A DNA stretch of 34,663 bases from Clostridiaceae bacterium (GTDB lineage: Bacteria > Bacillota > Clostridia > Saccharofermentanales > DTU023). This document shows positions 6,705 through 15,009 of the stretch, piece by piece; within the stretch, counting starts at the first letter, position 1; each line of letters starts with the position of its first letter. The stretch is taken from the NCBI GenBank assembly GCA_012841145.1, contig DUVH01000040.1, forward strand, positions 1-34,663. The letters are read 5' to 3'. The notes beneath the pieces were generated by a model. The model had not been told where the DNA came from and made no database searches. It worked only from the letters and a program-made list of their open reading frames with translations. A program made the translations under genes and the position numbers.

Positions 6705-9700
6705 ATGTTTGACATAGAAAAATATGCTGTTGAATTGAGGAAAGACCCGAGTTACCGAACTATTTTCAGGCTGATGGCCATGTACGGTGAAGGTGATGTC
6801 ATGGAGATGTACACCGGCGAGGGTGTCGTGAAGATTACATATCCTCAATTTCTCGGATTAGTGGATGAGACGACACGCCGTATAGCGGCGTTTTTCGAGA
6901 CGAGCGACATGAAGCGCGCTGTAGAGACGAAAGTGCGTGAGCTCGATGAAGATGATCCCGGCAGGCGCGGGTGGGTCGGCATTAAACTGCCGAACAGTCC
7001 GACTTTTGCGTCAGTATTCTGGGCCGTCATGGCTTCGGGGCATCCCGTCGTTCTTATTGACTCGCGCGCATCCGACCCTTTGACAGATATACTGGCGAAA
7101 GAGACGGGCATCATCGCGCTGATTACTGACGAGGCATCGAAGCGCGAGACGCCGTATCCGATCGTGACGGCGGATAGCTTCGTTCCCGACTGGCGCGATC
7201 TGCAAACACTGCAGACATATGCCCGGAATGACGGAGACAAGGCTCGCGATATTGCTGAGGAGCGTACGGACTGGGCGGGACATATCACGCTTTGCACGAG
7301 CGGTACGACCGGGTTGTCACGTTGTTACGTGCACGATGACGCGGGGATCGCCGAGCAGTTTATGTGTTTATTTCCTCTGACCAAAGAAACCGACCGTTGG
7401 GCCCGTACTGATGTTCGCGAAAAAACGCTTGCGTTTATCCCGTGGCATCATGTTTTCGGTTTTATCGTCTGCTTTATCTTTCCGCTCGTGATGGGCAACA
7501 CGATGGTCATTCCGACGAAACCTTCACCGGAGGCCATTATTCAGGCCTGTCAAGGAAGCGGGGTTACGCAGCTCGTCGCCATACCTGCTGTATGGAACGG
7601 CATCGCAAGGATTGTCAAAAAACGTTTCGTCGAAGCGACCGGCAATACGGAAGAAGAATTTGACTCAATGATCGACCTCTCCCTTTCCTACCAAAAAGCC
7701 GGCGTCGATTTGCCTCCTATGATTGCCGGCATCCTCGGCGTGATCCGGAGCCAGTTATTCGGCGACTCACTGCATCTCGGCGTCAGTGGCGGAGGCTACA
7801 TTCTGCCCGAGGCGCTTCGCACGATCAACGGTCTCGGATATTATCTCGTCAACGGGTACGGCATGACGGAGATCGGTATCTTCTCTGTTGTGAATAGCGA
7901 AGATGTTGATGTTCGTCTCGACGGCAATGTCGGGCGTCCCTTCTACCACGATTCGCTGCGGATCGATCTTCCGGACGGAGTGTCGGAGGACGGTGGCGCG
8001 GACGGACACGGTGAACTGCTCGTTCGCAATGGCGTTGTCTACGTCGGTACGCTGAAGAACGGACGTTTCCACAAGCGCGACCTCAACGAGTGGTTCCGGA
8101 CAGGCGATGTCGGACGATACATCAATGGCTACACTTATTTGGATGGTCGTGTCAAAGACATTATTTTGAAGGCCGACGGCGAGAATATCTATCCTGATGA
8201 ACTGGAGGGAGCCTATTCCACGATTCCGGGCGTCCAGCGCCTTGTCATTTTCGGTTTGTCCGATGGCCATTATGACGAGGTGGCGCTTATGGTCGAGCCT
8301 GTACCCGGCGCCGATCCGAATACGCTCGCCGAAATGGTCGTTGATATCAATGCCAAAGTGCCGATGAGCCAGCAAGTTCAGCGCTTCTTTATCTCGGAAA
8401 AACCTCTCGAGCTCTCAGCTTCGGCAAAAGTGCGCAGAGGCCCTGTTTCGGAAGCCGTCGCAAACGGCGAATGGCCGATGCAGGAATTTCCGCTGACGCC
8501 TCAACAGGTCGTCGCCGCTGAAGAAACGATGACCGATATTGAAACGCAAGCTTCTACTTATTTTATTCCTGAGCTTGCGGCGGATCCTGCTTTCTTTGAA
8601 GTGCGGAAGTCTGTGCAGGAGATGATTGCCGAAATTCTGACACTTCCCGTTGATCAAGTTAAACCGACGTCGTGGTTTGCTCAAGATCTCGGCGGGGATA
8701 GCCTGCAAAGCATTTCGCTTCTCACCTATGCGGAAGAAAAGTACGCCTTAACGATTGATGAGCGGCTCTTCAATCGCGACTTGACGGTCAACGATATCGC
8801 GGCGCTCGTTTATAGAAGAATCGGCGGCGAGTTCGCCGATGAGTCTCGCTCCGCAGACAGTGCGCAGGAGGACAAGCCTGTTCAGCGCATCAGAACGTTT
8901 GAAGAAACGCCTGAGTATCTGGCGTTTAAGGCGCGTCGCGATTCACTCGCGTCCGCCATTGAGGTGTTCGGCAATCCGTATTTTGTCGCGCAAGACTCAT
9001 CGCTTCGCGATGTTTCCTACATCGGCGACAAGAAAATGATCAACTTCGCTTCATATAACTACGTCGGCATGTCGGGTGATCCGGAAGTCAATGAGGCGGC
9101 GATTGAAGCCGTCAGACAGTACGGAACGTCCGCCAGCGGAAGCCGGCTCTTAGCGGGAGAGAAAACGATTCACCAGGAATTGGAGCGTAAACTCGCAAAC
9201 TGGAAAGGGACGGAGGATGCGATCGTGCTCGTAGGCGGGCACTCAACGAACGTCACCTTTATAGGAAACTTCTGCTCGGAGAACGATCTGATTCTGTACG
9301 ACGTGTTAATCCATAACTCGATTACGGAAGGCATCCGCATGTCGCTCGCCGACGCGAGACCTTTCCCTCACAATGATTTCCAAGCCCTTGAAAACATTTT
9401 GGAGAATCGTCGCGATCGCTATGAAAAAGTGCTGATCGTCATTGAAGGAGCCTACAGCATGGACGGCGACGTCGCGCCGGTTCCCGAGTTCGTTCGAATC
9501 AAGAACGAACACGACTGCTTCCTGATGGTCGATGAAGCGCACTCGATGCTGGTTCTCGGCGAATCGGGGCGCGGCGTGGATGAGCATTTCGGTATCGATC
9601 CGAAAGAGATTGATATCCACATGGGTACGCTTTCAAAAGGATTCGGAACGTGCGGCGGCTATCTGGCGGGCAGTCATAATCTCATCGAGTATCTCCGTTA

Positions 9701-10103
9701 TAACTTGCCCGGTTTCGTTTTCTCCGTCGGCATCAGCCCGCCGCTCGCTGCAGCCGTTGTCAAGGCGATCGAGATCATGGAGCGCGATAACAGCCGCATC
9801 AAAAGATTGCACCGGAACATCGCCACATTCATGCGTGAGGCGGAACGCCACGGCTTTGATACCTGTCTTGCCGGCGAGACAGCCGTCACGCCGATTCTTA
9901 TCGGGTCGGACGAGCTTGCATTTATGCTCTCGAAACAACTTGAAGAAGACGGTATCATCGTACCTCCCGCCGTGTTCCCTGCAGTGGCGCGCGGACAGGC
10001 GAGACTGCGTTTCTGTTTGACAAGCGAACATACAGAGGAACAAATTGTATATGCTCTTGAGTGCCTCAAGAAACGATTGGAACCGTTTCAGGGTAAGATG
10101 TAG
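6705..10103 (+). CDS. Adenylation domain-ACP-alpha-oxoamine synthase fusion enzyme
   Basis: A 1132-residue cytosolic three-part enzyme. Residues about 20-590 form an acyl-adenylating (fatty acyl-AMP ligase-like) domain: TSGTTG phosphate loop near 197, GYGMTEIG near 384, GRVKDIILKADGENIYP near 480. Residues about 630-705 form an acyl carrier domain; its DLGGDSLQS motif puts the phosphopantetheine serine at 666. Residues about 740-1130 form a PLP-dependent alpha-oxoamine synthase (serine palmitoyltransferase/KBL/BioF family) with SYNYVGMSG, YGTSASGSRLLAGE, VDEAHS (Asp 943, His 946) and TLSKGFG (PLP lysine at 978). Expected reaction: a fatty acid is activated with ATP, moved to the built-in carrier and condensed with an amino acid, with loss of CO2, to an aminoketone. 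The acid and amino acid are unknown. The start at 6705 follows AGGAGG by 9 bases; an ATG at 6660 lacks a site. Confidence 0.92.
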   Translation: MFDIEKYAVELRKDPSYRTIFRLMAMYGEGDVMEMYTGEGVVKITYPQFLGLVDETTRRIAAFFETSDMKRAVETKVRELDEDDPGRRGWVGIKLPNSPTFASVFWAVMASGHPVVLIDSRASDPLTDILAKETGIIALITDEASKRETPYPIVTADSFVPDWRDLQTLQTYARNDGDKARDIAEERTDWAGHITLCTSGTTGLSRCYVHDDAGIAEQFMCLFPLTKETDRWARTDVREKTLAFIPWHHVFGFIVCFIFPLVMGNTMVIPTKPSPEAIIQACQGSGVTQLVAIPAVWNGIARIVKKRFVEATGNTEEEFDSMIDLSLSYQKAGVDLPPMIAGILGVIRSQLFGDSLHLGVSGGGYILPEALRTINGLGYYLVNGYGMTEIGIFSVVNSEDVDVRLDGNVGRPFYHDSLRIDLPDGVSEDGGADGHGELLVRNGVVYVGTLKNGRFHKRDLNEWFRTGDVGRYINGYTYLDGRVKDIILKADGENIYPDELEGAYSTIPGVQRLVIFGLSDGHYDEVALMVEPVPGADPNTLAEMVVDINAKVPMSQQVQRFFISEKPLELSASAKVRRGPVSEAVANGEWPMQEFPLTPQQVVAAEETMTDIETQASTYFIPELAADPAFFEVRKSVQEMIAEILTLPVDQVKPTSWFAQDLGGDSLQSISLLTYAEEKYALTIDERLFNRDLTVNDIAALVYRRIGGEFADESRSADSAQEDKPVQRIRTFEETPEYLAFKARRDSLASAIEVFGNPYFVAQDSSLRDVSYIGDKKMINFASYNYVGMSGDPEVNEAAIEAVRQYGTSASGSRLLAGEKTIHQELERKLANWKGTEDAIVLVGGHSTNVTFIGNFCSENDLILYDVLIHNSITEGIRMSLADARPFPHNDFQALENILENRRDRYEKVLIVIEGAYSMDGDVAPVPEFVRIKNEHDCFLMVDEAHSMLVLGESGRGVDEHFGIDPKEIDIHMGTLSKGFGTCGGYLAGSHNLIEYLRYNLPGFVFSVGISPPLAAAVVKAIEIMERDNSRIKRLHRNIATFMREAERHGFDTCLAGETAVTPILIGSDELAFMLSKQLEEDGIIVPPAVFPAVARGQARLRFCLTSEHTEEQIVYALECLKKRLEPFQGKM

Positions 10104-10149
10104 CAAATGATGCAGCAAAAAGAGATGGGTAGCGAGCGGGTAAGAACGA

Positions 10150-10494
10150 ATGCGGAAAGATGTAACACACGGCATTTATTGGTTCTTCTCGCTGGCACCC
10201 TTTCTGACGGCTATTCCGCTTTTCTTTCTCATGCCGGAAAAAGTACCCGCCCGTATCCTTGCGTTTACTGTGATCGAGCGCCTGGGGACAAGATGGGAAG
10301 TCTTCCTTATTCCGCTGAGCTGGCTGGTCGTCGCCGTAGTTGTGGACATTGTTTTACGCGTGATTGAACGTTCGTCCGGTTCTATGTTATCGATGAGGAT
10401 GGTCGTGACGCGTATTTTATTGGCGCTTATTTTCTGCACGCTTGCTATTTATATGGAGCTTATCCTATATCGTACGGCGATGATATATATCTAG
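10150..10494 (+). CDS. Small membrane protein (weakly DUF1648/SdpI-like)
   Basis: A 114-residue protein with three predicted membrane helices, at about residues 9-27, 51-70 and 84-108. The stretch after the first helix (MPEKVPARILAF...LGTRWEVFLIPL) resembles the loop of DUF1648/SdpI N-terminal domains, where a Pro-rich stretch precedes a WGSK-like segment, but the match is weak. It begins 46 bases after the oxoamine synthase fusion gene on the same strand, so the two may be cotranscribed and the protein could act on or with the lipid product. The ribosome binding site is poor (GCGGGTAAG). I cannot assign a function. Confidence 0.6.
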   Translation: MRKDVTHGIYWFFSLAPFLTAIPLFFLMPEKVPARILAFTVIERLGTRWEVFLIPLSWLVVAVVVDIVLRVIERSSGSMLSMRMVVTRILLALIFCTLAIYMELILYRTAMIYI

Positions 10495-10644
10495 GTGGCT
10501 GGCACAGTCTTACCGTAAAAGTGATCCATAAACGAGTTCTCAGCAACTCAAAATTCAAGACTTTACCAAAGTCATCCTGTGTTTGAGTAGAAGCCCTCTT
10601 CGGAGAGCTCGCGAACAAGCGCTAATAAGGGCCGCTTGCGAGTG

Positions 10645-11439
10645 TTAGGCGGGAGCTCCGATCAAGTCGCGTATGACTTCAGAGGCTAGGAGAAATCCCG
10701 CAACCGGCGGGACGAAGGGAACGCTTCCGATCGTCCCTTTATCGACTCCGAACGATTTGACGGGCGGTTCCTCTGAAAAGACGACCTTGAGGTGTTCAAA
10801 GCCGCGCTTGCGCAACTCACGCCGTACGATTCGAGCGAGAGGGTCGGTGTGCGTCTCCGATAAGTCGGCGATTTTTAACCGTGTCGGATCGAGTCGGTTA
10901 CCCGTACCCATGGACGATATGACTGGAACGTTATGCGACAGCGCCGTGGCGATCAGGTCGATCTTTGCGGTGAGAGAATCAATGGCGTCAACGATGTAAT
11001 CGATCGGGGCGAAGCGCTGAAGTACACCGTCAATCTCTCCTGTTACAAGCGGCTTATCCATTGTCTCGACGATCAAGCTGCCGTTGATGTCGAGAAGACG
11101 GCGACGGGCGACGTGACACTTTGATTGGCCGACCGTGCTCTCGAGCGCGAAGAGCTGCCGATTGAGATTCGATGGCGCGATCACATCACCGTCTATGAGA
11201 ATCAATCTTCCAATTCCCGCTCTCGCCAACGCTTCAGCCGCCCATGACCCGACGCCTCCAAGTCCCGCGACGAGAACGCTCTTCTCAGTGAGTATCTCAA
11301 TGGCTCTGTCGGAAAGAAGCGCACGCGTCCGATCATGGCACGACTCGTTCAGCACGTTTTGCTCCGCCGAGCAATGAGTCTCCGCTTGATCACCATGCTG
11401 ATCGTCGTAATCAATTTTCCGAGAAGGGTCGTCTAACAT
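10645..11439 (-). CDS. tcdA: ThiF/E1 family protein, probable tRNA threonylcarbamoyladenosine dehydratase
   Basis: An E1-like ATP-dependent adenylating enzyme of the TcdA (CsdL/YgdL, Bacillus YrvM) family, which cyclises t6A to ct6A at position 37 of ANN-decoding tRNAs. The Rossmann/ATP motif VLVAGLGGVGSWAAEALARAGIG, then LIDGDVIAPSNLNRQ with the conserved Asn-x-x-Arg-Gln, and VDAIDSLTAKIDLI are in the expected order. The C-terminal GSVPFVPPVAGFLLASEVI is typical of this group. The chosen start (11439, MLDD...) gives 264 residues, slightly long for the family; the N-terminal 35 residues are poorly conserved, so the real start may be further in. A -10-like TATGAT lies at 11451-11446, which would make a message starting near the ATG. 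A TTG at 11553 also opens this frame but has no support. Confidence 0.88.
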   Translation of the reverse strand: MLDDPSRKIDYDDQHGDQAETHCSAEQNVLNESCHDRTRALLSDRAIEILTEKSVLVAGLGGVGSWAAEALARAGIGRLILIDGDVIAPSNLNRQLFALESTVGQSKCHVARRRLLDINGSLIVETMDKPLVTGEIDGVLQRFAPIDYIVDAIDSLTAKIDLIATALSHNVPVISSMGTGNRLDPTRLKIADLSETHTDPLARIVRRELRKRGFEHLKVVFSEEPPVKSFGVDKGTIGSVPFVPPVAGFLLASEVIRDLIGAPA

Positions 11440-11445
11440 AAAACC

Positions 11446-11541
11446 ATCATACACTGTTTGCGTGCGAGATAACTGCGATATTGCGACGCGGACTGCTGAG
11501 CTGGACGTCATACACCGCTTGCGCGTGAGGAAACTGCAACC
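11446..11541. repeat. Direct repeat pair with 60-bp period between tcdA-like and FAD oxidoreductase genes
   Basis: TCATACACTGTTTGCGTGCG with AGATAACTGCGA (from 11448) is repeated as TCATACACCGCTTGCGCGTG with AGGAAACTGCAA (from 11508), about 25 of 32 positions matching, exactly 60 bp apart. On the minus strand each copy ends in a -10-like TATGAT or TATGAC. The pair could be a duplicated promoter or operator for the tcdA-like gene. Confidence 0.5.
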
Positions 11542-11617
11542 GTTAATCTGCAAACGACATCAGGGGGTTGTTACAAAAAATCTCCACAGGTGATGATCAT
11601 GCCTTAACGATGTTATC

Positions 11618-11645
11618 TTGATACCGTGCCGTCACGTGGTATCAT
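11618..11645 (+). promoter_or_regulatory. Promoter with overlapping dyad for the FAD oxidoreductase
   Basis: TTGATA (11618-11623), 16 bases, TATCAT (11640-11645) form a plausible sigma-A promoter. The same bases form an inverted repeat: TGATACC (11619-11625) pairs with GGTATCA (11638-11644), with GTG/CAC continuing inside. The dyad spans from -35 to -10, which suits a repressor that blocks polymerase. The ATG follows about 45 bases later. Confidence 0.55.
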
Positions 11646-11690
11646 GTCTTCGGGCCAAACCACAATTAGCTTTACTAGTTTGGAGTCAAA

Positions 11691-13121
11691 ATGAAAAAAG
11701 TAGATTTAGCCATTATCGGCGCAGGCTTAGCCGGAATATTCGTCGCTTACGAGCTCGTCGCGCAGCGCCCTGATTTGAATATATTGTTACTGGAACAGGG
11801 GGAGCCGATCAGATCGCGGAACTGCCCTATCCTTCAGGGGAAAGTGAGCACGTGTGTTCACTGCAAAACGTGCGCGATTATGCGCGGTTTCGGTGGCGCG
11901 GGCGCCTTTTCGGACGGCAAGTTCAATTTGACGACGGAATTCGGCGGTTGGCTGACTGATTATCTCGATCCCAAGACTGTGCTGTCGCTCATTCGCGACG
12001 TCGATGCCATCAACCAGAATTTCGGTGCGACGGATGAATGGTTCTCGACAGAAACACCGGAAGGAGAAGCGATCAGGCGACGTGCGCTCGCCTGCGACAT
12101 TCATCTCCTTGATGCCCGATGCAAACATCTCGGGACGGAGAACAACCGCGAAATCCTAGTGAAGCTTTATGACTGGCTGCAAGGTCGCGTGGAGCTTTCT
12201 TGTAACACAACGGTGTCAACGATCATCCCGATGAAAGAGGGGAAGGCCGTCAACGGGTTGAACGATGTCGTGCCCGACCGCTACCGGCTTGAAACATCGA
12301 AGGGCGATGTCGAGTGCGATATTCTGATCGCGGCTCCCGGACGAGCCGGGGCGGAGTGGTTCAGTAATATCTGTCGCAAATTGAAGCTTCCGCTCATCAA
12401 TAACCAAGTCGATCTCGGCGTACGCGTTGAACTGCCGGCGCTCGTTTTTAAAGATATTACCGATGCGATGTACGAGGCGAAGCTCAAATACATGACGCGC
12501 GGGTACAAAGACATCGTTCGAACGTTTTGTATGAATCCCTACGGATACGTCGTTACGGAAAATACGGACGGCATTATGACGGTCAACGGTCACAGCTTCA
12601 ACGACCCGAGCCTCAGAAGCGAGAATACGAACTTCGCGCTTCTTGTCAGCAACCGCTTTACCGAACCGTTTAACCAGCCGTATCGTTACGGTAAGCACAT
12701 CGCTTCGCTGTCGAACATGCTCGGCGGCGGCGTCATGATGCAGCGACTCGGTGACCTTCGGGACGGCCGCAGGACAAACGCGCACCGTATGTCGAAGAGT
12801 TTCGTCAAGCCTACGCTCGATGCTACGCCGGGCGATCTCAGCCTCGTGCTCCCGAAGCGCCACCTCGACAACATCCTCGAAATGCTCGATGTGCTCGATC
12901 GCTTGGCGCCCGGAACGGCAAACTCCGACACGCTTCTTTACGGTGTGGAGGTCAAGTTTTACAGCGCGAGACTTGAATTGACGAATGAGTTTGAGACGGG
13001 ACTTCGTAACTTCTTTGCGATCGGCGACGGTGCCGGTATTACGCGCGGACTCTCGCAGGCGGGCGCCTCGGGACTTCATGCGGCGCGCGCCATCCTGAAG
13101 CGCTTGGATAAGGCCGACTGA
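11691..13121 (+). CDS. FAD-dependent oxidoreductase (COG2509-like)
   Basis: A 476-residue flavoprotein of the COG2509 type (uncharacterised FAD-dependent dehydrogenases). The N-terminal dinucleotide fold is explicit: DLAIIGAGLAGIFVAYEL, with the acidic end of strand 2 in LLLEQG. A Cys cluster typical of the family follows near residues 45-65 (RNCPILQGKVSTCVHCKTC), then GFGGAGAFSDGKFNLTTEFGG. The C-terminal FAD segment is FFAIGDGAGITRGLSQAGASGLHAARAIL. The substrate is not known for this family; the Cys cluster could bind a metal or Fe-S centre, which I infer only from spacing. It is preceded by a clean promoter overlapped by a dyad and followed by a 216-base gap before the next plus-strand gene, so it is probably monocistronic. 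Confidence 0.85.
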   Translation: MKKVDLAIIGAGLAGIFVAYELVAQRPDLNILLLEQGEPIRSRNCPILQGKVSTCVHCKTCAIMRGFGGAGAFSDGKFNLTTEFGGWLTDYLDPKTVLSLIRDVDAINQNFGATDEWFSTETPEGEAIRRRALACDIHLLDARCKHLGTENNREILVKLYDWLQGRVELSCNTTVSTIIPMKEGKAVNGLNDVVPDRYRLETSKGDVECDILIAAPGRAGAEWFSNICRKLKLPLINNQVDLGVRVELPALVFKDITDAMYEAKLKYMTRGYKDIVRTFCMNPYGYVVTENTDGIMTVNGHSFNDPSLRSENTNFALLVSNRFTEPFNQPYRYGKHIASLSNMLGGGVMMQRLGDLRDGRRTNAHRMSKSFVKPTLDATPGDLSLVLPKRHLDNILEMLDVLDRLAPGTANSDTLLYGVEVKFYSARLELTNEFETGLRNFFAIGDGAGITRGLSQAGASGLHAARAILKRLDKAD

Positions 13122-13337
13122 ATCCGGGTTGACCTGAAGGATATCCTGACGCGAAAGAGGGCGAAAACACACTGTTGATATGGTACTATTTAAGCGATCG
13201 GTAAATGGAACGGTCACACATCGCAAGCATGCATGATGAGAGGTTTCCGTTCTCCGGTCTGCCCCTTTTCCGACGGTCGAAAAAGGCGGCGTTAAGTTGA
13301 GACATTTTCGAGAAACACTAAGTCGAAGGAGAAAAAT

Positions 13338-14705
13338 ATGGGCTTATTAAAGGCAGCCGGAGGCGCGATTGGCGGCGTGCTCGCCGATCAGTGGCGCGAG
13401 TTCTTCTACTGTGACGCTTTACCAGAGAACGTCATCGTAAAAAAAGGTCAGAAACGTACATCTGGACGTTCAAGCAACATCCGCGGAGAGGATAACATCA
13501 TATCCAACGGCTCGATCATCGCTGTGAACAACGGTCAATGCATGATCATCGTCGAGCAGGGTCGAATCGTTGAATTCTGTGCAGATCCCGGCGAGTACGT
13601 ATACGATATGTCGACGGAGCCGTCGTTGTTCTACGGGCCGCTAGGCAAAAACATCGTCGGAACGTTCAAGCGAATCGGTCAGCGCTTCACGTTCGGCGGC
13701 GATACGGGCAAAGACCAGCGTGTCTATTACTTCAACCTCAAAGAGATGATGAACAACCGTTTCGGTACAGCCAATGCCGTTCCGTTCCGCGTTGTCGATA
13801 AGAACATCGGACTCGACGTTGATATCGCCATCAAATGTTTCGGCGAGTATTCGTACAAAGTGGAAAATCCGCTTCTGTTCTACACAAATGTTTCGGGGAA
13901 CGTTGAAGAGCCGTATACGCGCGACCGCATGGACAATCAGCTCCGTGCCGAACTCATGAACGCCCTGCAGCCGGCGTTTGCGAAGATTTCGGAGATGGGT
14001 ATTCGTTACAGTGCGCTTCCCGGTCACACGGAGGAAATCTCTAAAGCTTTGAACGAAGTGCTGACGGAGAAATGGCGCGAATTACGCGGTCTCGTCATCG
14101 TATCGGTCGCCATTCAATCTGTCAAAGCGTCCGAAGAAGACGAGCTGCTCATCAAAGAACTCCAGAAGAGCGCCGTTTACCGCGATCCTACAATGGCGGC
14201 AGCCGGACTTGTCGGTGCACAGGCGGATGCGATGCGCGCAGCTGCGGCGAACGAAGGAGCTGGTCCTTTTATGGCCTTCGCGGGTATGAACATGGCGCAG
14301 ATGGCCGGCGGCGGACAGGCGACGCAACTGTTCCAGCAAGGAGCCTTGCAGCAGCCGCAACACGTCACCGGTTCGACAATCGTCGCTTCGACCGTTCCCG
14401 TTTGGAAGTGTCCTTCGTGCGCTAAAGCCGACAACGTCGGCAAATTCTGTGGCAATTGCGGAACGCCGAAACCCGTCAAAGATGAATGGCAATGTGAATG
14501 CGGCACCACGAACACCGGAAACTTCTGTCACAACTGCGGCAAACCGAGACCTGTCACGTTGCATTATCAGTGCGATAAGTGCGGATGGGAACCGCAGGAT
14601 CAAAATAATGTTCCGAAGTTCTGTCCGAACTGCGGTGACGTCTTCGACGAGAAAGATATCAAGGGAGGCGGGGCAAGCGAGCCTCCGTCCACGATTCCCC
14701 AATAG
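13338..14705 (+). CDS. SPFH domain protein with C-terminal zinc ribbons (YdjI-like)
   Basis: A 455-residue protein resembling Bacillus YdjI and the so-called virion-core-protein family. Residues about 20-270 form an SPFH/prohibitin-type region (GQCMIIVEQGRIVEFCADPGEYVYD near 70). A Gly/Ala/Gln/Met-rich linker covers about 285-345. Three zinc ribbons follow: CPSC...CGNCG, CECG...CHNCG and CDKCG...CPNCG, all cysteine pairs intact. There is no clear membrane segment, so it probably associates with membranes peripherally; YdjI relatives are tied to envelope stress and membrane organisation. GAAGGAGAAAAAT precedes the ATG. A strong terminator follows, so it is a single-gene unit. The role here is not established. 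Confidence 0.85.
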   Translation: MGLLKAAGGAIGGVLADQWREFFYCDALPENVIVKKGQKRTSGRSSNIRGEDNIISNGSIIAVNNGQCMIIVEQGRIVEFCADPGEYVYDMSTEPSLFYGPLGKNIVGTFKRIGQRFTFGGDTGKDQRVYYFNLKEMMNNRFGTANAVPFRVVDKNIGLDVDIAIKCFGEYSYKVENPLLFYTNVSGNVEEPYTRDRMDNQLRAELMNALQPAFAKISEMGIRYSALPGHTEEISKALNEVLTEKWRELRGLVIVSVAIQSVKASEEDELLIKELQKSAVYRDPTMAAAGLVGAQADAMRAAAANEGAGPFMAFAGMNMAQMAGGGQATQLFQQGALQQPQHVTGSTIVASTVPVWKCPSCAKADNVGKFCGNCGTPKPVKDEWQCECGTTNTGNFCHNCGKPRPVTLHYQCDKCGWEPQDQNNVPKFCPNCGDVFDEKDIKGGGASEPPSTIPQ

Positions 14706-14817
14706 CGCGCGATTCGTGATGGCAGCGGTCACTTAGTTGTCCATCTGTCGTCGAGGAGAGTTGCAGATCGTTACGGTCGCAATTAAGCAATGACTTCGCC
14801 GAAAGGCGCTGTATTTC

Positions 14818-14866
14818 AAAAAGGATCGCTCCGGACTTGAGGTGTTACCGGGGCGATTCCTTTTAT
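14818..14866 (+). terminator. Intrinsic terminator after the SPFH gene
   Basis: GGATCGCTCCGG (14823-14834) pairs with CCGGGGCGATTCC (14848-14860) with minor mismatches, loop of 13 bases, followed by TTTTATAT. A-rich sequence precedes the stem, so it could act in both directions. It lies about 110 bases after the stop codon. Confidence 0.8.
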
Positions 14867-15009
14867 ATGTGCGTTCTGCTCATTTGACTAATTGTAGAGC
14901 CGCGGGATTTTTCGTATTGTCCGTTTAAGTCGAATGGTTTATATTATCGCGTCCTGCATTAAGTTGTGTGGAAAGTATCGTCGGCACAGCATCCCGGAAC
15001 GCGAGACGA

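Noticed and set aside
12216-13226. 336-codon minus-strand frame opposite the FAD oxidoreductase
   Set aside because: No domain or ribosome binding site; composition is typical of an antisense shadow, whereas the plus frame has clear FAD motifs.
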